Notes: generated from the sequence alone by a model not told the origin. 64,000 bases of DNA from Salmonella enterica subsp. enterica serovar Choleraesuis (GCA_022846635.1 AP025685.1:930001-994000); one strand, 5' to 3'; shown: positions 29,231-39,522, numbered from the stretch's first letter. Made by a program: numbers and translations.

Positions 29231-29257
29231 AAAAAACGGCCCGCAGGCCGTTTTTTT
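29231..29257. terminator. Rho-independent terminator after luxS
   Basis: AAAAAACGGCC and GGCCGTTTTTTT form the stem with a CGCA loop. Because A and T runs flank both sides, it may also stop transcription arriving from emrB on the minus strand. Confidence 0.9.
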
Positions 29258-29335
29258 ATGCCGGTGAACGGCGGTTTTTGTATTCAGGCTACCGTCAGCT
29301 AACCAAAAAACTTAGTTAACGGCTATGCCATCACA

Positions 29336-30874
29336 CTAATGAGCGCCGCCCCCGCCGCTGCCTGCACCAAATGGTGGTCGGGCAAACCATACCAGCCCCA
29401 GCAAGATGACAAATATACCGGCCGATACCCAGAAAATCTCATTGGCCGAAATAATCAGCCCCTGATTGGTAATCTCCTGAGCTAAATAGCCGGAAGCCTG
29501 CTGTTGCGACATCCCAAGAGACTCAAGCTGGTTGTACATGGCCTGAGCGTTAGGGTTATACGGGTTCACTGATTCGGTTAGCTGTGCGTGGTGCAGCGAC
29601 TCTCGGTTAGTCCACAGCGTGGTCGTTATCGATGTACCAATTGAACCTGCCAGAGTTCGGGTAAAGTTCGACAGGCTCGACGCTGCGGCCATTCTGTGAG
29701 GCGGCAGGCCGGACAGAGTAATTGTGGTCAGTGGCATAAAGAAGCAGGCCACGGCGAAGCCCTGAATAAATTGCGGCCACGCTGAAGCGCCAAAGTTCAT
29801 GCCGGGCTCAAAGGTGTAGGCGCGCCAGTAGAAGCAGACGGCATACATGATGAAGCTGAAAGTCACCAGCCGACGCATATCGAGCCGATGGGCAAAGCGG
29901 CCGATAATCGGGGATAACAGTACCGGAATAACCCCTACCGGCGCTGACGCCAGTCCGGCCCAGGTTGCGGTATAACCATAGACTTCTTGAAGTAATTGCG
30001 GCAGCAGAACAATAGCGCCGAAGTACAACATGTAAGCCAGGCTTATACATAGGCAGCCGATGGTGAAGTTACGCGACTTAAATAGCGACAGATCGACTAT
30101 AGGATTATCGTCGGTCAGCTCCCAGACGATCAGGAAGCTTAAGGCGACCACCGCCGCGATAGTCAGCACCACAATCTCGGTGGAGTTAAACCAGTCCAGC
30201 TCTTTACCCCGGTCGAGCATAACCTGCAGGCTCCCGATGCCGATAACCAGCAAACCCAGCCCAACGGCATCGATTCTCTTCTGTTCGGTATCCGTCTCCC
30301 GACCACGCAGAGTCTGGAGAGCAAGCAATACTACAACCACCCCGATGGGGACGTTGATAAAGAAAATCCAGCCCCAGTGATAGTTATCGCTAATCCAGCC
30401 ACCGAGGATCGGGCCGCATATTGGGGCCACAATCACGGTCATTGACCATAGCGCCAGCGCGATGCTGCGCTTTGCCGCCGGGTAATTGTTTAACAGCAGG
30501 CTCTGGGACAGCGGAATTAACGGCCCTGCGACAATTCCCTGAATCACGCGGAAAAAGATAAGCATGGTCAGGCTGTTTGATACCCCACAGGCCCAGGAGG
30601 CCAGCGCAAATAGCGCAGTAGACCACAAGAACAGGCGTACTTCGCCAAAGCGTTTAGCCAGCCAGCCGGTAATCGGAATGGAGATAGCGTTCGCTACCCC
30701 AAACGAGGTGATAACCCACGTCCCCTGGCTCAATGATGAGCCAAGGTTCCCGGCGATAGTGGGAATAGCCACGTTAGCAATGGTGGAGTCCAGCACCTGC
30801 ATAAAAGTGGCGAGCGACAGCGCAATGGTCATAATGACCAGCGGTGCGCCTTCCAGCGGTTTTTTTGTTTCCAT
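29336..30874 (-). CDS. emrB: Multidrug efflux MFS transporter EmrB
   Basis: EmrB is the inner-membrane proton/drug antiporter of the EmrAB-TolC pump, which exports hydrophobic agents such as uncouplers. The 512-residue protein is a 14-helix DHA2-type major facilitator: it has FMQVLDSTIANVAIPTIAG in the first helix (motif D1), GWLAKRFGEVRLFLW (motif A) and long hydrophobic helices throughout. Only 16 bases separate it from emrA upstream, so the two are one transcription unit. Confidence 0.96.
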   Translation of the reverse strand: METKKPLEGAPLVIMTIALSLATFMQVLDSTIANVAIPTIAGNLGSSLSQGTWVITSFGVANAISIPITGWLAKRFGEVRLFLWSTALFALASWACGVSNSLTMLIFFRVIQGIVAGPLIPLSQSLLLNNYPAAKRSIALALWSMTVIVAPICGPILGGWISDNYHWGWIFFINVPIGVVVVLLALQTLRGRETDTEQKRIDAVGLGLLVIGIGSLQVMLDRGKELDWFNSTEIVVLTIAAVVALSFLIVWELTDDNPIVDLSLFKSRNFTIGCLCISLAYMLYFGAIVLLPQLLQEVYGYTATWAGLASAPVGVIPVLLSPIIGRFAHRLDMRRLVTFSFIMYAVCFYWRAYTFEPGMNFGASAWPQFIQGFAVACFFMPLTTITLSGLPPHRMAAASSLSNFTRTLAGSIGTSITTTLWTNRESLHHAQLTESVNPYNPNAQAMYNQLESLGMSQQQASGYLAQEITNQGLIISANEIFWVSAGIFVILLGLVWFARPPFGAGSGGGGAH

Positions 30875-30890
30875 GGCTGCCTCTGCTTAG

Positions 30891-32063
30891 TCAGCCCGCA
30901 TTGGCCCGGACTATCTCATTGATGAGCTGATTAACCGGAGCCAAATTGATCTCGCGGGCATCGCTCTGATAAGCAGGCTTACTGCGGCTCTGGCTGGCGA
31001 GCATGGCGCCATCGCGATTAGAGGTATCGACCTCGACCAGCGTAGAGAGCCCAATACGCAGCGGTTTTTTCTCCAGCTGAGAGGCATCCAGCTCGATTCG
31101 CACCGGTAAACGCTGAACTACTTTTATCCAGTTGCCGGTCGCATTCTGGGCCGGAAGCAGTGAAAAGGCGCTGCCGGTACCCATATCCAGGCCGACAACT
31201 TTGCCCTGATATTTGACGTCGCTGCCGTAAATATCGCTGATGACGGTAACCGGCTGACCGATACGCATATGGGCAAGCTGGGTTTCTTTAAAGTTAGCGT
31301 CAACCCATAACTCGGTGGCAGGTACGATAGCCATCAGCGGCGTTGAGGAGGTTATCTGTGCGCCAACCTGTACCGAACGGCGCGAAACATAGCCAGTCAT
31401 AGGGCTAACGATTCGGGTACGCTCCAGCGCCAGCCAGGCATTGCGTAAATCGGCAGAGGCCTGTTTAACCGAAGGCTGATCTTCAAGACGGGTGTTGAGC
31501 ACCATAGCCTGGTTGGCATTATATTGCTGAACTGCCACATCCAGCGATGCCCGCGCGCTATCTACCGCATCCCGGGCGTGCTGCAACTCTTCCTTGCCAA
31601 TAAGATTAGAGCTGCCCAGCGGCACCCGACGCTGTAAGTCGGTTTCGGCTTGCGCCAGTGCGGTTTTCTTTAACTCAATATTCGCCTGGTACTGACGGTT
31701 ATTAATCATCATCTGACGCATCTGGCGAACGTTAGAAGCTAGCCTGGTTTTGGCCTGCTCCAGCGCTTGTTGAGCGTCAACCGGGTCGAGCGTGACCAGA
31801 ACCTCGCCTTTTTTTACAAAGTCGGTGTTGTCAAACCATACCTTAGTGACGCTACCGCTAACCTGAGACATTACCTGTACCTGGTTACCTGCAACATACG
31901 CGTCGTCTGTTTCTTCGTAGTGACGTAACACTAAAAACCAGTAGATCCCATATGCCAAAGCAATGACTACAAACAACAGAGTTAGCAGCAGCAACAGGCG
32001 TTTACGTTTGCCTTTTTTTGCGTTGGGCTGCACACCCGCTGGCGTTTTTGCATGTTCACTCAT
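30891..32063 (-). CDS. emrA: Multidrug efflux periplasmic adaptor EmrA
   Basis: EmrA links EmrB to TolC across the periplasm. The 390-residue protein has one N-terminal membrane helix (LLLLLTLLFVVIALAYGIYW, about residues 23-42), a biotinyl-lipoyl-like half motif after VLRHYEETDDAYVAGNQVQV, a long alpha-hairpin coiled coil and a beta-barrel with the second lipoyl half. The ATG at 32063 aligns with the E. coli start; an upstream in-frame ATG would add only four residues. It follows emrR by 133 bases. Confidence 0.95.
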   Translation of the reverse strand: MSEHAKTPAGVQPNAKKGKRKRLLLLLTLLFVVIALAYGIYWFLVLRHYEETDDAYVAGNQVQVMSQVSGSVTKVWFDNTDFVKKGEVLVTLDPVDAQQALEQAKTRLASNVRQMRQMMINNRQYQANIELKKTALAQAETDLQRRVPLGSSNLIGKEELQHARDAVDSARASLDVAVQQYNANQAMVLNTRLEDQPSVKQASADLRNAWLALERTRIVSPMTGYVSRRSVQVGAQITSSTPLMAIVPATELWVDANFKETQLAHMRIGQPVTVISDIYGSDVKYQGKVVGLDMGTGSAFSLLPAQNATGNWIKVVQRLPVRIELDASQLEKKPLRIGLSTLVEVDTSNRDGAMLASQSRSKPAYQSDAREINLAPVNQLINEIVRANAG

Positions 32064-32196
32064 GCTTATCTCCACGCTGTTATATTGATTTTTTATTAAA
32101 TCCGGTGAGGGGAAACCGGGGACACTTGCAGAAAGACCAGCAGCATAGGCTACTGGTCAGAAATGTAAACTGTTGGAATGGAATTTGTGGGGGATG

Positions 32197-32727
32197 TTAC
32201 CGAATGGATTCGGGGATCATTTTCCCGTCTTCCATCTGGTCGAGGCGGATAAGAAGTTTACGCGTGATGTCTTCCAGCTGCTGCTGTTCATCGGTGCTCA
32301 GGGATGACCAGAGGTTGTGCAGACAGTGATGCTGCGGTGGAAGAACCTCGTGCAGGAAATTCAAACCTTCCTCAGTAAGCTTCAGGTGCAGGCAGCGGCG
32401 ATCGTTATCGCTTTCCTGGCGTTCGATCCAGCCACGCTTTTCCAGCTCGTCGGCAATACGGGTCGCATTGGTTCGTGAAGAGCCTAAAGCACAGCTCAGT
32501 TCACTGGGCTGAATGCTGTTATTTTCCTGCGCCTCAAGGGTAATCAGGGCCATAAACAGGGTTTCGTTGATTCCCTGAGCCTTCAGCATTTTATTGCGGT
32601 TCTCTAACAACTTACCCTGCATATGCATGCAAAGGCGCGTCAGAAGAATCTCCTGAAACGGGAAATCATCGTACCGGCTGGCGCGGGATTTGAGCATTTG
32701 CTCAATTGGAGAAAACGAACTATCCAT
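32197..32727 (-). CDS. emrR: MarR family repressor EmrR (MprA)
   Basis: EmrR represses its own operon emrRAB and is released by the pump's substrates. The 176-residue protein has the winged-helix core [31 protein letters not shown] with the DNDRR wing. It aligns over its full length with E. coli MprA. The gene starts the efflux operon and lies between it and the ygaY-type transporter gene transcribed in the same direction. Confidence 0.95.
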   Translation of the reverse strand: MDSSFSPIEQMLKSRASRYDDFPFQEILLTRLCMHMQGKLLENRNKMLKAQGINETLFMALITLEAQENNSIQPSELSCALGSSRTNATRIADELEKRGWIERQESDNDRRCLHLKLTEEGLNFLHEVLPPQHHCLHNLWSSLSTDEQQQLEDITRKLLIRLDQMEDGKMIPESIR

Positions 32728-32757
32728 AAGATAAGGACCTCATTAATTTCAGCCGAT

Positions 32758-32799
32758 ATAGTAACCATGGTAACAAATAAAGTAAATGTAATAGTAACC
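32758..32799 (-). promoter_or_regulatory. Repeat pair in the emrR promoter region
   Basis: ATAGTAACC occurs at 32758-32766 and again at 32791-32799, exactly 33 bases apart (about three helical turns), 30 to 70 bases upstream of emrR. ACCATGGT, a palindrome, overlaps the first copy. This is a candidate EmrR operator or activator site; no experiment supports it here. Confidence 0.4.
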
Positions 32800-32837
32800 A
32801 ATACTAAGTAATTTGTGCAATTAAGCACAGAATATGG

Positions 32838-34025
32838 TTACGCTTCAGGCTCTTCATGCTGACGGTGATAGCCTTGCCACCAAACTAATAATCCCAGCAG
32901 TGAGGTTGCAGCACCGCTGGCACATACTCCTAACCATCCTGCATGCTGGTAAGCGCTGGCAGAAAGCAGGGAACCGGCAGCCCCACCAAGGAAGTAGCTA
33001 GTCATGTAACCCGCCGTCAGGCGATTACGGGCATCCGGATAGCGGTGATAAACCACCGTCTGGTTAGTGATATGTACGCCCTGTACCGTTAAGTCCAGTA
33101 ATACAATCCCTATGACCAGTGCCAGCAGAGAGCTGGTTCCAAAGGCTATTGCGCCCCATGAGAGCAATAGCAGCAGTAATCCACCGGTAGTCGATATATG
33201 GGCCTTACCTTTATCCGCCAGCCCGCCTACAGGTCTTGCGCCCAGCGCTCCGGCAGCGCCAGCCAGCCCGAACAATCCAATGGTGGCTTCTGAGAAGTTC
33301 CACGGTGGTGAGGCCAGCAGAAATGCCATCGATGTCCACAGAATGCTGAAATTAGCAAAAGTTAAAAAGCCCAACAGCGCCCTGGTCGCCAGACGCTTGT
33401 CATGGCGAAATAAGGTGAAAATGGAGGCAATCAGGCGTGGATAGCTGAGAGTGTTGTGCTGCTTAACCTGCGGCAAACCGCGCCATAGCGCCAGGGCCAT
33501 AATAATCATCAAGGCACTGGCTACCCAATATACCGTTCGCCATCCGCCCAGAGCGGCCAATAGCCCCGCCACTGTGCGCGCCAGTAATATTCCCAGCAGC
33601 AGGCCGCTCATAATGGTTCCCACGACCCGTCCGCGTTTTTCTGGCGTCGCGAGTGTAGCGGCTAGCGGTACTAAAATCTGGGCTACCACGGAAAATAGCC
33701 CGGTAATTAATGTACCTGCCAGCATCACCCATAGCGTCTGACTGACGGCTGTGATGACCATGCCGCCAGCGGCGAGCAAAGTCATAAAGACAATTAATTT
33801 CCGCCGCTCAAACATGTCTCCAAGCGGTACTAAAAAGAGCAGGCCCGCGGCGTAACCCAACTGGGCACAGGTGACAATAAAGCCTGCCTGATTTACAGAC
33901 AGAGAAAATGAACGGGCGATAGTTTCCAGCAGGGGCTGGGCGTAATAGTTACTTGCAACGGCCAGCCCTGTCGCTATCGACATCAATAGTGTCAGGGCAG
34001 GGCTAAGTCCGGAGGATGTTTTCAT
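32838..34025 (-). CDS. ygaY: MFS transporter, YgaY type
   Basis: This 395-residue, 12-helix major facilitator resembles sugar/drug efflux transporters. It has the MFS motif VPLGDMFERRKLIVFMTLLA after the second helix and a repeated version GGLADKGKAH in the second half. Position between proX and emrR matches the ygaY locus of E. coli K-12, where the gene is annotated as interrupted; here it is complete. Substrate unknown. The branched-chain amino acid exporter genes ygaZH, present here in E. coli, are missing. Confidence 0.8.
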   Translation of the reverse strand: MKTSSGLSPALTLLMSIATGLAVASNYYAQPLLETIARSFSLSVNQAGFIVTCAQLGYAAGLLFLVPLGDMFERRKLIVFMTLLAAGGMVITAVSQTLWVMLAGTLITGLFSVVAQILVPLAATLATPEKRGRVVGTIMSGLLLGILLARTVAGLLAALGGWRTVYWVASALMIIMALALWRGLPQVKQHNTLSYPRLIASIFTLFRHDKRLATRALLGFLTFANFSILWTSMAFLLASPPWNFSEATIGLFGLAGAAGALGARPVGGLADKGKAHISTTGGLLLLLLSWGAIAFGTSSLLALVIGIVLLDLTVQGVHITNQTVVYHRYPDARNRLTAGYMTSYFLGGAAGSLLSASAYQHAGWLGVCASGAATSLLGLLVWWQGYHRQHEEPEA

Positions 34026-34166
34026 AATGGCTTATCTGCACTAAAAGAGGCTTATCATAGAGAATAATCGTCATCAGACTAGCCGCGAGCCGTAAATTAA
34101 GGTGGCAGAACGTGCAGTCACATCTCTCCGGTTTTAATTAGCGTCCGGTTAAAACATGGTTAGCAG

Positions 34167-35159
34167 CTATTTGGAAGTGGCTTCCAGCGCCGACTTTATC
34201 CAGCCATCAAACTGTGCCTGGTGGGCGCGGATCCAGCCATCGACATGACCTTCAATATCCCGGCTACTGCTATGCCCGTCATGCATCATTGCGTTCTGAG
34301 CGTTGATATCGTTGAGCGGGATTTTCATTTCAGCAAACAGTTTTGCGGCAGCCGGATTATTGGCCGCCCATTCCTTATTCGCCACGATATGCATAGTGCT
34401 GAGCGGGAACCCATAATTCATTCCGTTAGGGAGTTTGGTATCAATTTTACTTCCCGGCAGAGCGGAGAATGGTACCTGTAGCCAGACTACATCCTTGCCT
34501 GGAACCAGTACATCGCTTAGCCAGTAGGGTGTCCAGGTATAGTAAAGGATTGGTTTTCCGGTTCGATAACGGGCGAGGGTATCGGCAATCATCGCCGCAT
34601 AGTTTCCCTGATGGTGGGTAACGGTATTTTCCAGGCCCCAGGCTTTTAACTGGTGATTGATAACCGGCTCGCATCCCCAGCCCGGCGTGCAACCGGTCAG
34701 GTCGGCTTTGCCATCGCCATCGGTATCAAACAGTCGGGCGATTTTCGGATCTTTCAGTTTTGCTATCGACGTAATGTGATATTTTTCGGCGGTCTTTTTG
34801 TCGATCAAGTAGCCCTGGGCGGCGTTACTAACCAGGGTTCCCTGGCGGTAAAAGGCTTTATCTCCTCCCGCCGCGCGGTACATATCGTCATGCAGCGGCA
34901 CCCAATTGACGGCGGTAAAAGTGGCATCCCCGGCGGCAATTGTGGTGTAGCCGACGTTATAGTCAACTTCACTGGGTTTCTCGACCGTATATCCAAGCTT
35001 TTCCAGCGCCCTGCTAACCAGCAAAGTCTGGAACGTTTCTTCAGAGATAGTGCTTTGTACCGGCTTAACTGTAATACCATCACCGGGGAGCGCAGCGACC
35101 TGGGCTGGCGTCAGAGCCAGTAAAGTCAGACATGCAAGGGTACATGGGAGGTAGCGCAT
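34167..35159 (-). CDS. Glycine betaine/proline-binding protein ProX, second copy
   Basis: This is a 330-residue periplasmic binding protein with signal peptide [20 protein letters not shown]. The mature part starts [20 protein letters not shown] and is plainly paralogous to the ProX encoded just upstream, differing at scattered positions (for example VSNAAQGYL versus VTGAAQGYL). The betaine-cage tryptophans ([19 protein letters not shown] context) and the two-Cys segment [14 protein letters not shown] are kept. It lies 106 bases after proX behind a hairpin, so it may be expressed less or separately. A shifted substrate range or dosage role is inferred. Confidence 0.93.
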   Translation of the reverse strand: MRYLPCTLACLTLLALTPAQVAALPGDGITVKPVQSTISEETFQTLLVSRALEKLGYTVEKPSEVDYNVGYTTIAAGDATFTAVNWVPLHDDMYRAAGGDKAFYRQGTLVSNAAQGYLIDKKTAEKYHITSIAKLKDPKIARLFDTDGDGKADLTGCTPGWGCEPVINHQLKAWGLENTVTHHQGNYAAMIADTLARYRTGKPILYYTWTPYWLSDVLVPGKDVVWLQVPFSALPGSKIDTKLPNGMNYGFPLSTMHIVANKEWAANNPAAAKLFAEMKIPLNDINAQNAMMHDGHSSSRDIEGHVDGWIRAHQAQFDGWIKSALEATSK

Positions 35160-35231
35160 GAGGTTTCCTTATAAAAAGGTGCCAGGATGCGAAGGTTCTA
35201 ATTATGGATATCGCCGCTGGCATAATAAACG

Positions 35232-35254
35232 GCGCCACCGTAAGGCGGTGGCGC
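35232..35254 (-). terminator. Hairpin between the two proX genes
   Basis: GCGCCACCG and CGGTGGCGC form a 9-base-pair stem with a five-base loop just after the first proX stop. On the minus strand it is followed by GTTTATTA rather than a clean T run, so it may act as a leaky terminator or protect the upstream mRNA 3' end. Confidence 0.55.
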
Positions 35255-35265
35255 AAGAGGATTGA

Positions 35266-36264
35266 TTATTTAGCGGCGGTCAGAGCCTGTTTTATCCAGC
35301 CATCAAAGGTAGATTTATGAGCCTTGATCCAGCCGTCAACATGCCCCTGGATATCGGCCGCTGAGTTTTTGCCGTCATGCATCATGGCATTCTGAGCGTT
35401 GATATCTCCCACCGGGAGTTTCATCACGGCAAACAATTTGGCTGCCGCCGGGTTGTGCTCCGCCCACTGTTTATTGGCAACAATGTGCATGGTGTTGACC
35501 GGGAAACCATAATTCACGCCATTTGGCTGTTTGGTATCGACATCTTTCTGTTCGCCCGGCATTGAGGAGAAAGGAACCTGAAGCCAAACCACGTCCTTGC
35601 TTGGCACCAGTACATTACTGAGCCAGTATGGCGTCCAGGTGTAATACAGCACCGGTTTGCCGTCGCGGAAGCGGGTAATGGTATCGGCCACCATCGCGGA
35701 GTAATTACCCTGATTGTGGGTGACATTTCCGTCGAGCTTAAAGGCTTTTAGCTGGTGATTAATCACCGCCTCACAACCCCAGCCCGGCGTACAGCCGGTC
35801 AGGTCCGCTTTGCCATCGCCGTTGCTATCGAACAGTTGAGCAATTTTGGGATCTTTAAGCTGCTCGATATTAGTGATGTGATATTTAGTGGCGGTCTTTT
35901 TATCAATCAAATAGCCCTGAGCGGCTCCTGTGACAAAAGTACCTTCACGATAGAATTTCTTGTCACCGCCGGAGGCTTCGTACATGTCGTCATGCAACGG
36001 CTGCCAGTTAACGGCAGTGAAGGTTGCATCGCCGGATGCAATAGAGGTGTAGCCGACGTTGTAATCGACCTCACTGGGTTTCTCGACTTTATAGCCGAGC
36101 TTTTCTAGCGCCCGGCTAACCAGTAAAGTCTGAAAAGTTTCTTCAGAGATAGTGCTTTGCACCGGTTTAACGGTGATGCCTTCGCCCGGAAGTGCGGCGG
36201 CAAAGGTGCTGCTGGTGGCGGCCAGAGTAGTGAGTACGGTCACCAAAAGGATCTTTTGTCTCAT
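35266..36264 (-). CDS. proX: Glycine betaine/proline-binding protein ProX
   Basis: ProX captures glycine betaine and proline betaine in the periplasm for the ProVW permease. The 332-residue precursor has a signal peptide ending TSSTFAA, followed by [20 protein letters not shown]. The substrate-cage Trp residues lie in [14 protein letters not shown] and YYTWTPYW, and a Cys pair lies in [13 protein letters not shown]. It is the third gene of proVWX, five bases after proW. Confidence 0.96.
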   Translation of the reverse strand: MRQKILLVTVLTTLAATSSTFAAALPGEGITVKPVQSTISEETFQTLLVSRALEKLGYKVEKPSEVDYNVGYTSIASGDATFTAVNWQPLHDDMYEASGGDKKFYREGTFVTGAAQGYLIDKKTATKYHITNIEQLKDPKIAQLFDSNGDGKADLTGCTPGWGCEAVINHQLKAFKLDGNVTHNQGNYSAMVADTITRFRDGKPVLYYTWTPYWLSNVLVPSKDVVWLQVPFSSMPGEQKDVDTKQPNGVNYGFPVNTMHIVANKQWAEHNPAAAKLFAVMKLPVGDINAQNAMMHDGKNSAADIQGHVDGWIKAHKSTFDGWIKQALTAAK

Positions 36265-36269
36265 CGTAT

Positions 36270-37442
36270 TTATACCTTATCGTTTTCAGAGGCCAGAACC
36301 GCACGGCCAGAGGCCGCCGGGCGGGTAGTAGTAAATGGGCGCATCAGCAGGCCAATTGGCCCGGTGGTGTACCAGCGGCGGTTGCCGCGGCTGCGGGCAT
36401 CACGGCCCACAGACTGAGTCAGACGATCGAGGATAATTGCCAGAATCACTATCCCCACGCCGCCAATCGTGGCCAGTCCCATATCTAGGCGACCGATTCC
36501 GCGCAATACCATTTGTCCCAGGCCACCGACGGCAATCATTGAGGCAATCACCACCATCGACAGTGCCAGCATCAGCGTTTGATTAACCCCAGCCATAATG
36601 GTTGGCATTGCCAGCGGCAGCTGCACTTTAAACAGCATCTGGCGCGGGCTGGCCCCGAAGGATCGGGCCGCTTCAGTAAGATCCTCAGGTACCTGGTTGA
36701 TCCCCAAAATAGTCAGACGCACAATCGGCGGCAGGGCGAAGATAATAGTAACCACGACGCCAGGGACATTACCGATCCCGAAGAGCATTACGATCGGTAC
36801 CAGGTAGACGAATGCCGGGGTGGTTTGCATCGCGTCCAGCAATGGCCTGATAACCTTCGCAGCACGCGGGCTGCGTGCCAGCCAGATCCCGAGCGGCAGA
36901 CCAATCGCCACACAGAACAGCAGGGCCGTCAGTACCAGAGCAAGGGTAATCATGGCTTCGCTCCATGCACCAATAGCGCCAATGACGACCAGAGAGACCA
37001 GCGTTGCAACGCCCATGGTCAGGCTGGACATCTGCCAGGCGATGAGCGCAAAGATAATAATCGCCACCGGAGCCGGTAATTCTGTTAGCAGGTTTTGAAA
37101 CGCACTAAGAATGTAATCAATCGGCACCCGGATGCCCTGAAATAGCGGACGGAAGTGAGTAACTACCCAGTCAATCCCTTCAGTGACCCAGTTGTCGAGC
37201 GGCAGAAGTTTGTGCTGGAACGGATCCATAATACTGAAATGCTCGGCCTGCGGTGCCGGGGCGCTGTTCAGCCAATCGGCATTGCTATCCGCAGGCGCGC
37301 CACCGCCCCATGCATCCGGTGATGCGGAAGCATCCTGTGCCGGTTGAGGATTGCCCCAGGCATCAGCGGTCTGCGAGGCGTCGGTGGCTGCTTGTGTGTT
37401 ATTGGCGCTATCATTGGTCGCCCATGGGTTGGTATCGCTCAT
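36270..37442 (-). CDS. proW: Glycine betaine/L-proline ABC transporter permease ProW
   Basis: ProW is the membrane subunit of the ProU osmoprotectant importer. At 390 residues it is longer than the 354 of E. coli. It has an extended polar N-terminal tail (about 90 residues, with AWG-containing repeats such as DAWGNPQP and DAWGGGAP) and roughly 20 extra residues after RPF at the C-terminus. The membrane core includes the EAA loop [20 protein letters not shown] that docks ProV. Its ATG overlaps the proV stop by four bases. Confidence 0.96.
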   Translation of the reverse strand: MSDTNPWATNDSANNTQAATDASQTADAWGNPQPAQDASASPDAWGGGAPADSNADWLNSAPAPQAEHFSIMDPFQHKLLPLDNWVTEGIDWVVTHFRPLFQGIRVPIDYILSAFQNLLTELPAPVAIIIFALIAWQMSSLTMGVATLVSLVVIGAIGAWSEAMITLALVLTALLFCVAIGLPLGIWLARSPRAAKVIRPLLDAMQTTPAFVYLVPIVMLFGIGNVPGVVVTIIFALPPIVRLTILGINQVPEDLTEAARSFGASPRQMLFKVQLPLAMPTIMAGVNQTLMLALSMVVIASMIAVGGLGQMVLRGIGRLDMGLATIGGVGIVILAIILDRLTQSVGRDARSRGNRRWYTTGPIGLLMRPFTTTRPAASGRAVLASENDKV

Positions 37443-38638
37443 TGATTTGCCCCCTCACGATCTAATGCTTTAAGCAGCATTCCTTTGGAAATGATGCCGA
37501 CATATTGCTGCTCATCGTCTGTAACTGGCACGGCACAAGGTGCCTGGCCTACGTGCGATAGCAAATCGCCCAGAGCCGTATCTGCATTGATGGCGCCAGG
37601 GGAGTCGAGCAGGGCATTATCCAGACCCTGACCATTTGCCAGAGCCAGTTTCAGAGAGTCGATAGAGACTATCCCAAGAAACTTATTACCGCGCTCGATG
37701 ACGTAGCCAAACTCCCGGTCGTCGTCCTGCAATAGCTGAAGTGCGGAGCGAGGCCCAAAGCCAGGAGTTTTGCGCAGCAGTCCAACCGGGGTGCGGCGGG
37801 CAATATCCCGGGCGCTGAATACCTGGCTAATATCGACGCCGCGGAAGAAGGTGCGGACATAATCGTTGGCAGGATTATTCAGAATTTCATCTGGTGTTCC
37901 GACCTGAACCACTTCGCCATTTTGCATAATGGCAATACGGTCGCCAATTCGCATGGCTTCATCGAGGTCATGCGAAATAAAAACGACGGTACGCTGATGA
38001 CGCGCCTGGAGCTTTACTAATTCATCCTGCATTTCGGTGCGAATAAGCGGGTCGAGCGCGGAGAAAGCCTCATCCATTAATAATATATCGGGGTCAATGG
38101 CTAATGCTCTGGCAAGCCCAACGCGTTGACGCATGCCGCCGGATAGCTCATCAGGCCAGGCATGGGCATAATTCTCCAGACCGACCTGGCGTAATGCATC
38201 CATAGCTTTTTCCTGACGCTCTGAAATCGCAATTCCAGCCAATTCCATACCAAAAGCGGCATTATCCAAAACCGACATATGTGGCATTAAAGCAAAAGAC
38301 TGAAAGACCATGGCTATCTTCTTTTTTCGTACTTCGCGGAGTTCGCTATCAGATATTTGTGCGATGTCCACGCCGTCGATCAGCACCTGGCCGCGGGTAG
38401 GCTCTATCAGGCGATTGAGAAGGCGTACCATGGTGGATTTACCTGAACCAGAAAGCCCCATGATGACGAAAATCTCGCCTTCTTCAATGGTCAGACTGGC
38501 GTTTTTCACGCCCAGAGACAGACCGGTCTTTTCCAATAACTCTTCTTTGCTAATGCCCTTATCTATATATTTAAAGGCGCGGTTGGGATGTTCTCCAAAT
38601 ATTTTATAAAGATTCTTCACTTCTAATTTAATTGCCAT
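37439..38638 (-). CDS. proV: Glycine betaine/L-proline ABC transporter ATP-binding protein ProV
   Basis: ProV powers the ProU importer. The 399-residue protein has the Walker A motif GLSGSGKST at 61-69, the Q-loop FQSFALMPH, the ABC signature [16 protein letters not shown] and the Walker B motif [15 protein letters not shown]-terminal pair of CBS domains from about residue 280 serves as osmotic or ionic-strength sensor in relatives. It is the first gene of the operon, with transcription from a conserved promoter at 38706-38733. Confidence 0.97.
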   Translation of the reverse strand: MAIKLEVKNLYKIFGEHPNRAFKYIDKGISKEELLEKTGLSLGVKNASLTIEEGEIFVIMGLSGSGKSTMVRLLNRLIEPTRGQVLIDGVDIAQISDSELREVRKKKIAMVFQSFALMPHMSVLDNAAFGMELAGIAISERQEKAMDALRQVGLENYAHAWPDELSGGMRQRVGLARALAIDPDILLMDEAFSALDPLIRTEMQDELVKLQARHQRTVVFISHDLDEAMRIGDRIAIMQNGEVVQVGTPDEILNNPANDYVRTFFRGVDISQVFSARDIARRTPVGLLRKTPGFGPRSALQLLQDDDREFGYVIERGNKFLGIVSIDSLKLALANGQGLDNALLDSPGAINADTALGDLLSHVGQAPCAVPVTDDEQQYVGIISKGMLLKALDREGANQ

Positions 38639-39069
38639 GCAATAATCAATTTCCCGTTATTTGATATCGTCTTGTTATCATTCCATATATAAATAGTTGC
38701 CATATACCCTAACATACTCAGAATCTGAGACAACCCTAGGATAAGTCTGTAATAGGTCATATTATTGGTATATCAGCCGCTATTACCGGTGGAGCAAGGG
38801 CTGAGCAAGAAATGTTTTTTATCTTTCATATGTGCTTAATTACATTGCAGGGAGCGAGTAAGCCGGAAAACAACAGATAATTACCTGTTTTAGTGTGGGG
38901 ATATTGCGAGTGCGTTTGTTTACTATTTTTAATGATTAAATAGCTCACAATGTCAGAATTAATGGCACCAGACCATGGGAATGATAGAGTTTATTTTTGT
39001 AGAAAAAACGCAGGCCAGAGGACCTGAAATGTATCAGGTGGTTAAGCGTAATGAGAATTCTGGCCTTAA
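38639..39069 (-). other. AT-rich proU upstream region, no gene seen
   Basis: This 431-base gap separates the NrdH-like gene from proV and shows no coding sequence. In E. coli nrdI, nrdE and nrdF lie here; nothing of them was recognised. The part next to proV is AT-rich, in line with the H-NS-repressed proU control region of E. coli. Confidence 0.6.
38706..38733 (-). promoter_or_regulatory. proU P2-like promoter
   Basis: On the minus strand TTGTCT (38733-38728) and TAGGGT (38711-38706) are separated by 16 bases, and the bases between closely follow the E. coli proU P2 promoter. Transcription would begin about 60 bases before proV. This promoter is osmotically induced and silenced by H-NS in E. 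coli. Confidence 0.75.
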
Positions 39070-39315
39070 TTAGCAGTTAGCTGCCTGGCTATGAAGCCGC
39101 AGACGGTTGATCATATCTGGGCGAAATCCGCTCCAGCTGAAATTATCAGTAATGACAACCGGAAATTCAGTAAACCCCTGTTCTGCCAGCGACTCTTCCA
39201 GCTCAGGCTCATCATCTACACAATGCGTGACAAAGGCCAGCCCCTGCTGCCTGAGGGCGCGCTGGGTGGCGAAGCAGGGAAGTGAGTTTTTACGAGTGTA
39301 AATTGTAATGAACAT
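39070..39315 (-). CDS. nrdH: NrdH-like glutaredoxin protein lacking the first active-site Cys
   Basis: This is an 81-residue thioredoxin-fold protein, the same length as E. coli NrdH, which reduces the class Ib ribonucleotide reductase NrdEF. The fold start FITIYTR and the C-terminal signature WSGFRPDMINRL are kept, but the redox motif CVQC is SLPC here (Ser11-Leu-Pro-Cys14, Ser codon TCA). A thiol-disulfide cycle needs the first Cys, so normal activity is unlikely. It ends with an extra Cys81. nrdI, nrdE and nrdF are not next to it. The ATG at 39315 fits the family; ATGs upstream at 39333 and 39345 are possible. Confidence 0.85.
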   Translation of the reverse strand: MFITIYTRKNSLPCFATQRALRQQGLAFVTHCVDDEPELEESLAEQGFTEFPVVITDNFSWSGFRPDMINRLRLHSQAANC

Positions 39316-39522
39316 GATTCGTATTTCCGTCATTGGCGGCATCACTGCCGCAAAAACAAATGATAACTATTCCATGATACAGCAAAATGGGCGTCTGCAA
39401 ACCCTAATCCACCTATTACTTCAGTGCCGTTTTCTGATAGCCGGATTTTGAGCCGGTAATCAGGCTTGTCACGGAGCGCAGATAAAAGAAAATCGAGCCA
39501 CAAAACGATAAAAGTTAAGATG

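Noticed and set aside
38639..39069. Remnants of nrdI, nrdE or nrdF next to nrdH
   Set aside because: No frame or peptide in the gap resembles these proteins; the loss appears complete.
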